33,325 bases of DNA from an uncultured Clostridia bacterium. Its GTDB lineage: Bacteria > Bacillota > Clostridia > Oscillospirales > SIG627. The notes below the pieces were generated by a model, which worked only from the letters and a program-made list of their open reading frames with translations, made no database searches and was not told the DNA's origin. A program made the translations under genes and the position numbers. Shown here piece by piece: positions 1-8,930 of this stretch. Each line of letters starts with the position of its first letter. Position 1 is the first letter of the stretch. The DNA lies in contig CANQBV010000018.1 of the NCBI GenBank assembly GCA_947589595.1, positions 1 through 33,325 of the forward strand. The letters are read 5' to 3'.

Positions 1-64
1 CCTCGCCCACAAATTTCTCCAGCCCGAACAGGCAGGTGGCAACAAGTTCCAATTCTTCAGCCAA
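1..64 (-). CDS. Partial start of a THUMP-type class I SAM-dependent RNA methyltransferase
   Basis: Only the first 21 codons lie in the window; the gene continues past the left edge. Read on the minus strand, a TTG start at 64 gives a peptide beginning MAEELELVATCLFGLEKF. This resembles the N-terminus of RlmL/YpsC-like proteins, in which a THUMP domain precedes an N2-guanine rRNA methyltransferase domain. An AAGGAG site (complement of 73-78) lies about eight bases before the TTG and supports this unusual start. The gene follows tgt by 13 bases on the same strand, so the two RNA-modification genes probably share an mRNA. The family call rests on a very short stretch and is tentative. Confidence 0.55.
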   Translation of the reverse strand, partial: MAEELELVATCLFGLEKFVGE

Positions 65-77
65 AACAAAGCTCCTT

Positions 78-1208
78 TTAAATGCGGGTCGACAATTTTG
101 CGGAATTTTCGCGCCGATACGCTTCAAAACGACCTTCCTCCAGCGCGGCGCGGATTTCTTCCATCAGGGTGTTGTAAAAATATAGATTGTGCATCACGGC
201 CAGGCGCTGTCCCAGGGTTTCCTTTGCTTTTAAAAGGTGGCGGATATAAGCGCGCGAATACTGCCGGCAAACGGGGCAATCGCATTTTTCATCGATCGGG
301 CCCGGATCGCGTTCATACTTTTGATTGTTCAGGTTGATGATTCCCTCGTGCGTGCAGAGATGGCCGTGGCGCGCGTTCCGGCTCGGCATAACACAATCGA
401 AAATATCCACGCCGCGCCATACGCCTTCGATGATATTTTCGCAGGTACCGACGCCCATTAGATACCGCACCTTCCCTGCCGGGGCAAACGGTTCCACCGC
501 TTCGATGATGCGGTACATTTCTTCGGCGCTTTCGCCCACGGCAAGCCCGCCGATGGCGTATCCGTCCAAATCCAGCTCGGCGATCTGCTGCATGTGCTCC
601 ATCCGGATATCGTCATAAACGCCGCCCTGGTTGATCGCAAACAGCAGCTGTTGACGGTTAATGGTGGATTCCATTGAATTGAGCCTTTGCATTTCTGCCT
701 TGCAACGATGCAGCCATCGCGTGGTGCGATCCGCAGCTTCCCGTGCGTGTGCTTTGGTGGAGGGATTCCCGATACACTGGTCAAACGCCATGGCAATGGT
801 AGAAGCTAAGTGCGACTGGATCCGCATGGATTCCTCCGGACCCATAAAAATGCGTTTGCCGTCGACGTGGCTGTTAAAGATGACGCCGTCATCGCCAATA
901 TGATTCAGCGCCGCCAGAGAAAATACCTGAAAGCCGCCGCTGTCTGTAAGAATAGGGCGATCCCAGTTCATAAAGCGGTGCAAACCGCCCAGTTCACAGA
1001 TGACGTCGTCCCCGGGGCGGACGTGCAGGTGGTACGTATTCGAAAGCTCGATCTGGCATTTCAGCTTTTTTAAGTCGTCCGCCGCGATCCCGCCCTTAAT
1101 GGCGGCCAAGGTGCCTACATTCATAAACGCCGGCGTCTGCACGGTACCGTGCACGGTAGTGAAAACGCCGCGGCGAGCCTTTTTTTCTGTTTTGATGACT
1201 TCAAACAT
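78..1208 (-). CDS. tgt: tRNA-guanine transglycosylase (Tgt)
   Basis: Tgt exchanges guanine-34 in GUN-anticodon tRNAs for a queuosine precursor (preQ1, or queuine in salvaging species). At 376 residues it has normal family length. Visible motifs are TDSGGFQ with the catalytic-base Asp89, GGLAVGE near 220 for substrate recognition, and DIFDCVMPSRNARHG with the nucleophile Asp271. The zinc site is Cys309, Cys311, Cys314 and His340, with the family's 26-residue spacing to the histidine. I chose the ATG at 1208 because an AAGGG site sits six bases upstream. The ATG at 1214 would abut that site. It follows the thioesterase by only nine bases, so the two are probably cotranscribed. No queuosine synthesis gene is present here. 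Confidence 0.97.
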   Translation of the reverse strand: MFEVIKTEKKARRGVFTTVHGTVQTPAFMNVGTLAAIKGGIAADDLKKLKCQIELSNTYHLHVRPGDDVICELGGLHRFMNWDRPILTDSGGFQVFSLAALNHIGDDGVIFNSHVDGKRIFMGPEESMRIQSHLASTIAMAFDQCIGNPSTKAHAREAADRTTRWLHRCKAEMQRLNSMESTINRQQLLFAINQGGVYDDIRMEHMQQIAELDLDGYAIGGLAVGESAEEMYRIIEAVEPFAPAGKVRYLMGVGTCENIIEGVWRGVDIFDCVMPSRNARHGHLCTHEGIINLNNQKYERDPGPIDEKCDCPVCRQYSRAYIRHLLKAKETLGQRLAVMHNLYFYNTLMEEIRAALEEGRFEAYRRENSAKLSTRI

Positions 1209-1217
1209 AAGCATCCC

Positions 1218-1928
1218 TTAAAACGTTTTGACTTTGGCAAAAAAGCATTTTTCCTGCGAATCGGCAAAGGATCCGGCAATAAAATAGCCGTCCTCCTGAT
1301 TCCAGCGGGAAAGGAGCAGACTTTGATCGCACCGGGCTTCTTTTCTGAAATCGATTTGAAGATCGCAGATATCGGCATCGTCCCGAGGCAGGATATCCAG
1401 AATCAGATCGGCATAGATGCAGTTATTTAAATGCCGGTTCTGATCCAGCATGGAGGGATAAATTCTGCGCTCTTCCGCAAAATCCGCTTCCCCGTCCGGC
1501 AAAATAAGCCGTTCGGTCTTTAATGGAAAATCGACGTTGGTAAATTCCATTTTATCGATCGGCAATACCCCCGGCCGCGCCAGCGTGCGCTTTTGGAAAT
1601 CCAGGAGCGCCCAACGACTTTCCGCCTGCAAAACAACGCCGTCTTCCCCCTCGATGAGAAAATCACGGAAAAAGGTCACGCCGTGGATCGCGCGGCTGTG
1701 CGTGGTCAACACCAGCTTTTCGTTGTCCTTCAGCGGCCTTTTTAAAACGGCGCGGATCTTAGACAGCACAAAGACCACGCCGTACGACAGCATAACGTCA
1801 TACCCAAGCCCGTATTGCGTGGAATCGTTTCCGGCGATCTGCTGCAGATGGTGCAGGATCGAGGAAAATTTGACCTCACGGGAGTAAGAAAGATCGTAAG
1901 ATTGAAATTGAATTTCCTGTTTTAACAT
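1218..1928 (-). CDS. Acyl-ACP thioesterase (hot-dog fold family)
   Basis: A 236-residue protein resembling bacterial acyl-acyl-carrier-protein thioesterases, made of two hot-dog domains. These enzymes release free fatty acids from acyl-ACP in the cytoplasm. The first half contains the sequence following SYSREVKFSSILHHLQQIAGND. The second half contains PSMLDQNRHLNNCIYAD, matching the conserved N-x-H-x-N-N catalytic region of FatA/FatB-like enzymes. The frame stays open up to 2072, but the ATG at 1928 starts exactly where family members begin (MLKQEIQFQSYDLSYSREV), and the extra 48 residues would cross the divergent dnaE promoter. It is the first gene of a minus-strand set with tgt. The chain-length preference cannot be read from the sequence. 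Confidence 0.85.
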   Translation of the reverse strand: MLKQEIQFQSYDLSYSREVKFSSILHHLQQIAGNDSTQYGLGYDVMLSYGVVFVLSKIRAVLKRPLKDNEKLVLTTHSRAIHGVTFFRDFLIEGEDGVVLQAESRWALLDFQKRTLARPGVLPIDKMEFTNVDFPLKTERLILPDGEADFAEERRIYPSMLDQNRHLNNCIYADLILDILPRDDADICDLQIDFRKEARCDQSLLLSRWNQEDGYFIAGSFADSQEKCFFAKVKTF

Positions 1929-1942
1929 AATGAATTTGAGGT

Positions 1943-1970
1943 TGTAATTTCTATAAAAGGATGTTATACT
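1943..1970 (+). promoter_or_regulatory. SigA promoter with extended -10 for dnaE
   Basis: TTGTAA at 1943-1948 and TATACT at 1965-1970 are 16 bases apart, and a TG one base before the -10 makes it an extended -10 box. The predicted transcript starts near 1977 and reads into dnaE. The site lies in the 164-base gap between the divergent thioesterase and dnaE genes, so the minus-strand promoter must overlap or sit very close by. Confidence 0.7.
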
Positions 1971-2092
1971 ATTTTCAGTGAACCCGATAAGAAAAGTGCG
2001 GAGTGAAAAAGATTCTCCGCCGCGAATTGCAACCATTATCTCATTATACACCCTTCCTTTTCGTTTTGTCAAAACTTTTTAAGGAAAAAGCC

Positions 2093-5000
2093 ATGGAAAA
2101 CTGCGATTTTGTCCACTTGCATCTGCACACGGAATATTCCCTTTTAGACGGCGCCTGCCGGATCGACAGGCTTTTTTTGCGTGCCAGGGAGCTGGGGCAA
2201 AAAGCAGTTGCTATTACCGACCACGGCGTCATGTATGGCGCGCTGGCGTTTTACAAAGCGGCGCTGGACGCAGGGGTAAAGCCAATCATCGGGTGCGAGG
2301 TCTATGTAGCTCCGAACGGGAGAAAAGAGAAAGACTCTCTTTCCGACCGCGGCTATCACCACCTGATTCTTCTGTGCAAAAACAAAACCGGCTATCAGAA
2401 CCTGATCAAAATGGTCACACTTTCTTTTACCGAGGGCTTTTACCAAAAGCCGCGTGTGGATATGTCGCTTTTACGTGAATACCACGAAGGGCTGATTGCG
2501 CTGTCCGCGTGCCTTGCCGGCAAACTGCCGCAGCTGATTTTAGACGGAAAAACTGTGGAAGCCAAAGCGTACGCCTCGGAAATGAAGGAAATTTTCGGTG
2601 CGGATTCCTATTATCTGGAATTGCAGAACCACGGAATCGCCGATGAATTGCGCGTCAACGCCGCGCTGATCCCCCTGGCAAAGGAGCTGGGACTGGGGCT
2701 GGTCTGTACGAACGACGTACATTATTTGACACGTGAAGACGCCAAAAGCCATGACGTACTTTTGTGCATTCAAACCGGTAAGACCGTTTCCGATCCGGAT
2801 CGGATGCGTTTTGAAAGCGATGAGTATTATTTAAAATCCGGCGAGGATATGCAGACTCTTTTCGGTCATGTGCCGGAAGCGCTTTCCAACACCGTGAAAA
2901 TTGCCGAGATGTGCAGTCTCGAATTTGACCTTACCAGCGCCCATTTGCCAAAATATCGAAACGAACTCGGCCTTTCCTCGGCGGAATATTTAAGAAAGCT
3001 GTGCCGGGAAGGACTGGAACGACGTTTTGCGGAGTATCGCCTGACGGACAAAGCGCCATATGAAAAGCGTCTGCAGTATGAGCTCGATACCGTGGCGCAG
3101 ATGGGCTTTTGCGACTATTTTCTCATTGTAGCGGATTTTGTGCAGTTTGCCAAGAGCCGCGGCATTTATGTAGGCCCCGGCAGAGGGAGCGGCGCCGGGA
3201 GTCTGGCAGCGTGGTGCTTGGGGATCACAGAGCTTGATCCTTTGGAATATCAGCTTATTTTTGAGCGTTTCCTGAACCCGGAACGTGTTTCCATGCCGGA
3301 TTTTGACATTGATTTTTGCTATGAACGCCGGCATGAAGTGATCGAATACCTCAGCGAAAAATACGGTGAGGATCACGTGGCGCAAATTGTGACCTTCAGT
3401 ACCATGGCGGCCCGCGCCGCCGTACGCGACGTCGGAAGAGTACTGGGAATGCCCTACTCCGAAGTGGATAAGCTTGTGAAGCGAATCCCGCGGTTTTTGG
3501 ATATGACACTGGAAAAAGCGCTGGCAGGCGACAAAGAACTGCGCGCGCTCTGCGAAAGCGGGCAGAATCAAGAACTGATGGACATTGCCAGATCGCTTGA
3601 GGGCATGCCGCGCAATGCTTCCATCCACGCGGCGGGCGTTGTACTGACCGATCTGCCTGTTGCGGAATATGTCCCGCTGGCAGTAAACAGCGGCGCAAAG
3701 GTCACGCAATTTACCATGAACGAAATTGCCGACCTGGGGCTTTTAAAGATCGATCTTCTGGGACTGCGGTACTTAACAATTATCCGCGATACGGTGGATC
3801 AGATTCGCAAAAAAGACCCGGATTTTGATATTCACCGAATCCCGCTGGACGATGAAGATACCTTCCGCATGATCAGCGAGGGGAAAACCAGCGGGATGTT
3901 CCAAATCGAATCCAGCGGCATGAAAACGGTAATGATGCAGATCCGCCCGGAAACGATTGAAGATATTACGGCGGCGATCGCGCTGTATCGACCCGGCCCG
4001 AAGGATTCGATCCCGCGGTTTCTGGAAAACAAACGCCGCGGCAGCTTTGAATGCGAAATTCCGCAGTTAGCCGAGATCCTCCATACCACCTACGGCTGCA
4101 TCGTCTATCAGGAACAGGTCATGCAGATTTTTCGTTCTCTTGCCGGCTATTCTTTTGGAAGAGCGGATATTGTGCGCCGCGCCATGTCCAAAAAGAAAAT
4201 GGACGTCATGGAAAAGGAGCGTCAGGTTTTTCTGCACGGGTTAGAAAAAGAAGACGGCACGGTGGAGATCGAGGGCGCGCTGCGCCGCGGGATCCCGCAA
4301 AGAGCGGCCGAAAAAATTTTCGATGAAATGGCTGAATTTGCCAAATACGCCTTCAACAAATCCCACGCGGCGGCATATGCACTTTTAAGCTATCGCACGG
4401 CATTTTTAAAATGTAAATTTCCTAAAGAGTACATGGCGGCAATCCTGACTTCTCAGCTCGACAGTGATAAATACGCCTATTATTTTGCCGAATGCCGGAA
4501 AATGGATATTTCCATTTTGCCTCCGGATATTCATGAGAGTGATTTTTCCTTTTCGGTTTCCGGCGCCGGGCTGCGTTTCGGTCTGGTGGGCATTAAGAAC
4601 GTAGGCGAAGGGCTGATCAAAAAAATTTTTGCCGAACGTGCAAAGTCCCGTTTTGCCTCGTTTCAGGATTTTGTAGAACGAATGAAGCCACACGGTCTGA
4701 ACCGCAAAGCGCTGGAAAGCCTGATTCTTTCCGGAGCGCTGGACGGCTTTGGTATTTTCCGCTCCCGTCTTTGCGCCGCGGCGGATTCCGCTTTGGAAAA
4801 AGCGAGCCGAACGGAGCGCTACGTCATGAGCGGGCAAATGAGCCTGTTTGATCTCGGTGCGCCCTCCCAGGGAATGTCGCAGGAAATTGAATTTTCCGAT
4901 ATCCCCGAATTTACGCAAAAAGAAATTTTAACCCATGAAAGAAACGTCTGCGGCGTTTATCTTTCGGGACACCCGCTGTTTGCCTTCCAGGATACCTCCG

Positions 5001-5656
5001 CCCGCTTTGCCGATGCCGATTTTGCCTCTTTTCAAAGCGAACCGGAGCGGTTCCCGGACGGTAAAGAGGTTACGCTTTTGTGCCTGGTTTCTCACATCAC
5101 GCTCAAACAGATCAAAAACGGCGAGAAAATGGCGTTTCTGCGCGTAGAGGATCTGACGGGCACGGGCGAAATCATTGTTTTTCCGAAGGTTTTGGAAAAA
5201 TGCCGCGCCCTTCTGCGGGAGGACGGCATTTTCCTGATCCACGGTCAGGTCAATTCCAAGGACGAAGAAATTAAAATCATTGCACAGGAAATCTTTCCGC
5301 CGGAAGCGGGCGCAGACGCCAAAAAGGAAGCCGTACATTCCCCGCACACAGTCCAAAAGCCGTCTTCTTTGGTGAAATCGCAGGAAAATGCGTCGAAAGA
5401 ACAAAAAAATATGCAGGAAAATGTTAATTTTCTTAAGGTTTCCAAAATCTACTTGCGAATTGATAAAAAATCGAGTAAAATAGAGAAAAGAGTGCTCGGT
5501 CTGCTGAAAATCTTCGACGGACAGACCCCTGTGTTTTTCTATTATAAAGATACGGGAAAGCTTTTCCGCATGCAGGGGCTTGAAACAGCTTTGAACAAAA
5601 CCCTTTGGGCGGAACTATGTGAAATATTAGGCGATGAAAACGTGGCACTGAAATAA
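2093..5656 (+). CDS. dnaE: DNA polymerase III alpha subunit (DnaE)
   Basis: Replicative polymerase of the DnaE1 type, 1187 residues. The N-terminal PHP domain starts HLHLHTEYSLLDG. The palm carries GPGRGSGAGS around residue 361, and the catalytic aspartates are in PDFDID (Asp403, Asp405) and KIDLLGLRY (Asp554), spaced as in E. coli DnaE. A helix-hairpin-helix region (HGLNRKALESLILSGALDGF) and a C-terminal OB fold (VTLLCLVSHITLKQI) follow. The frame opens at 2003, but the ATG at 2093 has an AAGGA site eight bases upstream and places the PHP motif where family members start. In Firmicutes this enzyme works beside PolC; whether that applies here cannot be seen. The PBP gene follows after 41 bases without a terminator. 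Confidence 0.97.
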   Translation: MENCDFVHLHLHTEYSLLDGACRIDRLFLRARELGQKAVAITDHGVMYGALAFYKAALDAGVKPIIGCEVYVAPNGRKEKDSLSDRGYHHLILLCKNKTGYQNLIKMVTLSFTEGFYQKPRVDMSLLREYHEGLIALSACLAGKLPQLILDGKTVEAKAYASEMKEIFGADSYYLELQNHGIADELRVNAALIPLAKELGLGLVCTNDVHYLTREDAKSHDVLLCIQTGKTVSDPDRMRFESDEYYLKSGEDMQTLFGHVPEALSNTVKIAEMCSLEFDLTSAHLPKYRNELGLSSAEYLRKLCREGLERRFAEYRLTDKAPYEKRLQYELDTVAQMGFCDYFLIVADFVQFAKSRGIYVGPGRGSGAGSLAAWCLGITELDPLEYQLIFERFLNPERVSMPDFDIDFCYERRHEVIEYLSEKYGEDHVAQIVTFSTMAARAAVRDVGRVLGMPYSEVDKLVKRIPRFLDMTLEKALAGDKELRALCESGQNQELMDIARSLEGMPRNASIHAAGVVLTDLPVAEYVPLAVNSGAKVTQFTMNEIADLGLLKIDLLGLRYLTIIRDTVDQIRKKDPDFDIHRIPLDDEDTFRMISEGKTSGMFQIESSGMKTVMMQIRPETIEDITAAIALYRPGPKDSIPRFLENKRRGSFECEIPQLAEILHTTYGCIVYQEQVMQIFRSLAGYSFGRADIVRRAMSKKKMDVMEKERQVFLHGLEKEDGTVEIEGALRRGIPQRAAEKIFDEMAEFAKYAFNKSHAAAYALLSYRTAFLKCKFPKEYMAAILTSQLDSDKYAYYFAECRKMDISILPPDIHESDFSFSVSGAGLRFGLVGIKNVGEGLIKKIFAERAKSRFASFQDFVERMKPHGLNRKALESLILSGALDGFGIFRSRLCAAADSALEKASRTERYVMSGQMSLFDLGAPSQGMSQEIEFSDIPEFTQKEILTHERNVCGVYLSGHPLFAFQDTSARFADADFASFQSEPERFPDGKEVTLLCLVSHITLKQIKNGEKMAFLRVEDLTGTGEIIVFPKVLEKCRALLREDGIFLIHGQVNSKDEEIKIIAQEIFPPEAGADAKKEAVHSPHTVQKPSSLVKSQENASKEQKNMQENVNFLKVSKIYLRIDKKSSKIEKRVLGLLKIFDGQTPVFFYYKDTGKLFRMQGLETALNKTLWAELCEILGDENVALK

Positions 5657-5697
5657 CGGTCTTTCTGAATTCATCCAAATCCATTTCAGGAGGAATT

Positions 5698-8313
5698 ATG
5701 GACAATCAAAAACCAAACGCTCCCGGTAACGCGCCGCAAAAGCCCGCGGCAAAGAGCGTGCCGAAGGCAGGCGCTCCCGCCGGCAGCGGCTCTGCAAAGC
5801 CGAATCCTTCCGGCAATAACGGAGAGCAAAAATCAAATAAAAACTGGAAATCCACCACAAAAAAGGCGGCTGCCCGCACTTCACTTACCTTGGGAAAATA
5901 TATGGGTAAGATCTTTTCTTATGCCCTGAATATTCTTTTGACGCTGCTTTTGATCGGCGTTATCACGGGCTCGGCGATCGCCTGTGCGCTGGCGGTCTAT
6001 ATCAAAAACTATGTGGATCCTGTATATGACATTGAAAATCTGAAATACGACTCCAGCCTGACCACGACCATTTATTATGAATCCCCCAAGGAGGATGGCA
6101 CCACCGAATGGGTGGAATGGGAGGAAGAACGCATTCACGGCTCAGAAAACCGGCTTTGGGTTTCCTACGATGAAATGCCGGAGGATCTGATCAACGCTTT
6201 CGTTTCCATTGAAGACAAACGCTTTTTCATTCACAAAGGCGTGGATACCCGCCGTACCATCGGCGCTGTGCTGGGCTTTATAACCGGCAATGATTCCTAC
6301 GGCGGCTCTACGATCACGCAGCAGCTGATCAAGAACGTATCCGGCGAGGACGACGTTACGATCCAACGGAAAATTCAAGAGATCCTGCGCGCTTTGAATA
6401 TGGAAAAACAGCGCGACAAAACAGAAATTCTGGAAATGTATCTGAATACGATCTACCTTTCCAAGGGCTGCTACGGCGTTGCCGCCGCCGCCAATAAATA
6501 TTTCGATAAGGACATTTCCGAATTGTCCCTGGTGGAATGTGCGGCGCTGGCAGCCATTCCGCAGAACCCCTCCAAATACGACCCGGTGGCGCACCCCGAA
6601 AACAACCTTGAGCGCCGCGAGATCGTGCTCAACCAGATGTACGAAAATGACTACATCGATAAAACCTACACCCTGGAAGAGATCCGCGCTGCCAAAGAGG
6701 AAGAATTGCAGTTGGCCACCACCTCTACCATTCCCACTACTTCCACGGTGCATTCCTGGTTTGTCGATACGGTGATCAATGATGTGGTTGCGGATCTGCA
6801 AACCGAGTATTCCTATGATGAACAAACCGCCAAGAACCTGCTTTACAGCGGCGGTTTGAAGATCTATATCACAATTGACCGCGAGATACAAGACGCCATC
6901 GACGCCATTTACCAAAATCCCGACAACTTCCCTTCCCACGGTACCGGCGTGCAGGTAGAATCTGCAATCACGGTGATCGATCAGCGAACCGGCGATATTG
7001 TCGGCATTGTAGGCGGCCGCGGCGTAAAGGATACTCCGCTGGCCTTTAACCGCGCCACCATGGCAAAACGGCAGCCCGGTTCTTCCATAAAGCCCCTGGG
7101 CGTATATTCCATCGCGCTGGAAAAAGGACTGATCAATTACTCCACTGTAATTGACGATACGCCTTTCACCTACGATCTGGAAAAAAATTCGACCTGGCCA
7201 CAAAACTTCAGTACGAAATATCTCGGTCTTATCACCGTTGCCGAAGCGGTGAGACAATCCTACAACACCGTTGCCGTAAAAGTTCTGGATATGATCGGTA
7301 CCAGAAATTCCTATGACTTCATGGTCAACAAATTCCACTTTTCAACCCTTGTGGAATCCGACGCCGACTATGCGCCGTTGGCGCTGGGCGGCTTTACCCA
7401 CGGTGTGACTACGCGGGACATGGCAACAGCCTATGCCGCGATCGCTAACGGCGGCGTCTACAATCATTCCCGCACCTACACGAAGGTGCTGAACAGTCAC
7501 GACAATGTGATTTTGGATAACACGCAAAACCCGGAAGTCATTTTGAGCGAAGATACCACCGCTGTGATGACCCGACTTTTACAGGATGTTGTCAGTTCCG
7601 GTACCGGTACCGCTCTTACGCTGCGCAGGCAGGTGGACGTTGCTGCCAAAACCGGTACGACCAACGACAATAAGGACGCGTATTTGTGCGGATATACTCC
7701 GTATTATACCGCCGCCTGCTGGGTCGGCTATGACGAACCGAAAACCCTTCTGAACTTTAAATCAGGGCAAACCCGGATCTCACCCGCGATTTACCTGTGG
7801 GATCAGGTTATGACGGCGGCGCATCAAAAACAAATCGCTTCCGGCTCCTTGGCTCATTTTACCGATAATCTGACTTCCAAGCTCATAACCCAGACCTACT
7901 GCCTGGATTCCGGCCTGCTTGTCAGCGAAGCCTGCGGACACGATCTGCGCGGAAAGCGCACGGCGACCGGTTACTACACCGCTGCCAACATGCCTACTTC
8001 ACAGTGCGATAAGCATGTAGACGTTCTCTACTGCAAAGACACCAACTGCGTTGCCGGCCCGAACTGTACCAATACAACCACTGTTTCGCTGGTCCGGGTA
8101 AACCGATATCTGGATCTTTCGATTCCCGTGACAGACGCGCAGTACACCTATGTCGATATGCCGGAGGGCGCCCTTTACTCCAACAATATCCAGCACTCCT
8201 TCTATACAAGGACGTATCCCCCGGGTAAGTTTTCCGGCTATACCTATATGCAGGAAGGCAAGCATCCCGCAAACGCGTTTTGTTCCGTGCATAATCCCGA
8301 GCTTTGCGGCTGA
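5698..8313 (+). CDS. ponA: Class A penicillin-binding protein (PBP1A-type)
   Basis: A bifunctional peptidoglycan glycosyltransferase/DD-transpeptidase of 871 residues, anchored in the membrane and acting outside the cell. A Lys/Pro/Ala/Gly-rich cytoplasmic tail (about residues 1-65) precedes one transmembrane helix (about 72-101). The GT51 domain shows SIEDKRFFIHKG with catalytic Glu172, and GGSTITQQLIKN from residue 202. The transpeptidase has SSIK (Ser462, Lys465), SYN (Ser521) and KTGTT (Lys651), so all penicillin-binding motifs are intact. The C-terminus is a Cys-containing extension (for example CKDTNCVAGPNC). AGGAGG at 5688-5693 sets the start. It lies between dnaE and tadA in one closely packed group, and its stop codon overlaps the tadA start. 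Confidence 0.95.
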   Translation: MDNQKPNAPGNAPQKPAAKSVPKAGAPAGSGSAKPNPSGNNGEQKSNKNWKSTTKKAAARTSLTLGKYMGKIFSYALNILLTLLLIGVITGSAIACALAVYIKNYVDPVYDIENLKYDSSLTTTIYYESPKEDGTTEWVEWEEERIHGSENRLWVSYDEMPEDLINAFVSIEDKRFFIHKGVDTRRTIGAVLGFITGNDSYGGSTITQQLIKNVSGEDDVTIQRKIQEILRALNMEKQRDKTEILEMYLNTIYLSKGCYGVAAAANKYFDKDISELSLVECAALAAIPQNPSKYDPVAHPENNLERREIVLNQMYENDYIDKTYTLEEIRAAKEEELQLATTSTIPTTSTVHSWFVDTVINDVVADLQTEYSYDEQTAKNLLYSGGLKIYITIDREIQDAIDAIYQNPDNFPSHGTGVQVESAITVIDQRTGDIVGIVGGRGVKDTPLAFNRATMAKRQPGSSIKPLGVYSIALEKGLINYSTVIDDTPFTYDLEKNSTWPQNFSTKYLGLITVAEAVRQSYNTVAVKVLDMIGTRNSYDFMVNKFHFSTLVESDADYAPLALGGFTHGVTTRDMATAYAAIANGGVYNHSRTYTKVLNSHDNVILDNTQNPEVILSEDTTAVMTRLLQDVVSSGTGTALTLRRQVDVAAKTGTTNDNKDAYLCGYTPYYTAACWVGYDEPKTLLNFKSGQTRISPAIYLWDQVMTAAHQKQIASGSLAHFTDNLTSKLITQTYCLDSGLLVSEACGHDLRGKRTATGYYTAANMPTSQCDKHVDVLYCKDTNCVAGPNCTNTTTVSLVRVNRYLDLSIPVTDAQYTYVDMPEGALYSNNIQHSFYTRTYPPGKFSGYTYMQEGKHPANAFCSVHNPELCG

Positions 8314-8774
8314 TGAAATCTCCGCAGGAAGTCTTGATGCGGCGCGCCCTTTTGGCAGCAAAAAAAGCCGGTGAAAAAGGCGAGGTACCGATTGGCTGTG
8401 TGATTGTAAAAGACGGCAAGGTCGTTTCCTCGGCGGGCAATGCCCGTGAGAGTAAAAAAAACGCCCTACACCACGCTGAAATTTTGGCGATCGACAAAGC
8501 CTGCAAAAAGCTCGGCGGCTGGCGACTGTGGGAATGCGAAATGTACGTCACCCTGGAGCCCTGCCCCATGTGCTGCGGTGCGATTATCAATTCCAGGATC
8601 CGCAAGGTGCATATTGCCGCGCGCGACCCCAAGGCCGGCGCCATGGGAAGTGTGGTCGATCTTTGCGAATATCCTTTCAACCATAAGCCGGAAGTGGAAT
8701 TCGGGCTGATGGAAAAAGAATCTCAGGCGCTTTTACAGAGTTTCTTCCGCGCCCTGCGCGATAAGAAAAAATAA
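8313..8774 (+). CDS. tadA: tRNA-specific adenosine deaminase (TadA)
   Basis: Deaminates adenosine-34 to inosine in tRNA-Arg(ACG), which allows wobble reading. At 153 residues it is of normal length. The zinc and catalytic motif HAE is at residues 54-56 and the second zinc motif PCPMCC supplies Cys84 and Cys87. The ATG at 8313 shares one base with the PBP stop (TGATG), which indicates translational coupling. A TTG nine bases earlier is in frame but less likely. The stop codon lies only a few bases before the THF riboswitch, so the transcript probably continues into it. Confidence 0.95.
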   Translation: MKSPQEVLMRRALLAAKKAGEKGEVPIGCVIVKDGKVVSSAGNARESKKNALHHAEILAIDKACKKLGGWRLWECEMYVTLEPCPMCCGAIINSRIRKVHIAARDPKAGAMGSVVDLCEYPFNHKPEVEFGLMEKESQALLQSFFRALRDKKK

Positions 8775-8778
8775 ATTT

Positions 8779-8880
8779 AACAGAGTAGAATTTCATGCGT
8801 TAAGTGTTTCCGGGACGGGGAGTTGCCCGGAAAACGAAAAGAGTTTTTCTTGCGGTGTGAAATTCGCATCCCGCTGACCG
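8779..8880 (+). promoter_or_regulatory. Tetrahydrofolate (THF) riboswitch aptamer
   Basis: The sequence follows the THF aptamer consensus: GAGTAGA, then GCGTTAAGTG, a variable hairpin, then GCGGTG and CGCATCCCGCT. Paired elements can be traced: 8789-8795 with 8858-8864 (7 bp), 8807-8814 with 8826-8833 (8 bp, TTTCCGGG/CCCGGAAA), and 8836-8840 against the T-rich 8844-8849. The closing helix is short (CAG 8781-8783 with CTG 8874-8876). It lies directly before folT and folC, a known THF-riboswitch target. There are only a few bases between tadA and the aptamer and no promoter there, so the RNA is probably made as read-through from the dnaE-PBP-tadA transcript or from a promoter I did not recognise inside tadA. 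Confidence 0.93.
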
Positions 8881-8886
8881 AAAAAG

Positions 8887-8926
8887 AATCCTCCTTTTCT
8901 CGGAAACAATGCGGGAAAGGAGGATT
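8887..8926 (+). promoter_or_regulatory. Expression platform: hairpin masking the folT ribosome binding site
   Basis: AATCCTCCTTT at 8887-8897 is the exact reverse complement of AAAGGAGGATT at 8916-8926, and the latter holds the folT Shine-Dalgarno sequence. This 11-bp stem can extend by U-G/C-G/U-G pairs and would hide the ribosome binding site. No U-tract follows, so it looks translational rather than a terminator. GAAAAG in the aptamer (8836-8841) could instead pair with CTTTTC (8894-8899) and free the site when the aptamer is unfolded; that switch is inference. Confidence 0.8.
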
Positions 8927-8930
8927 ATTT

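Noticed and set aside
2003-2092. N-terminal extension of dnaE by 30 residues
   Set aside because: The ATG at 2093 has a good ribosome binding site and fits the family start.
6142-7338. Long open frame on the minus strand (398 residues)
   Set aside because: It lies fully antisense to the class A PBP gene, has no ribosome binding site and no recognisable motif; it is a by-product of codon use.
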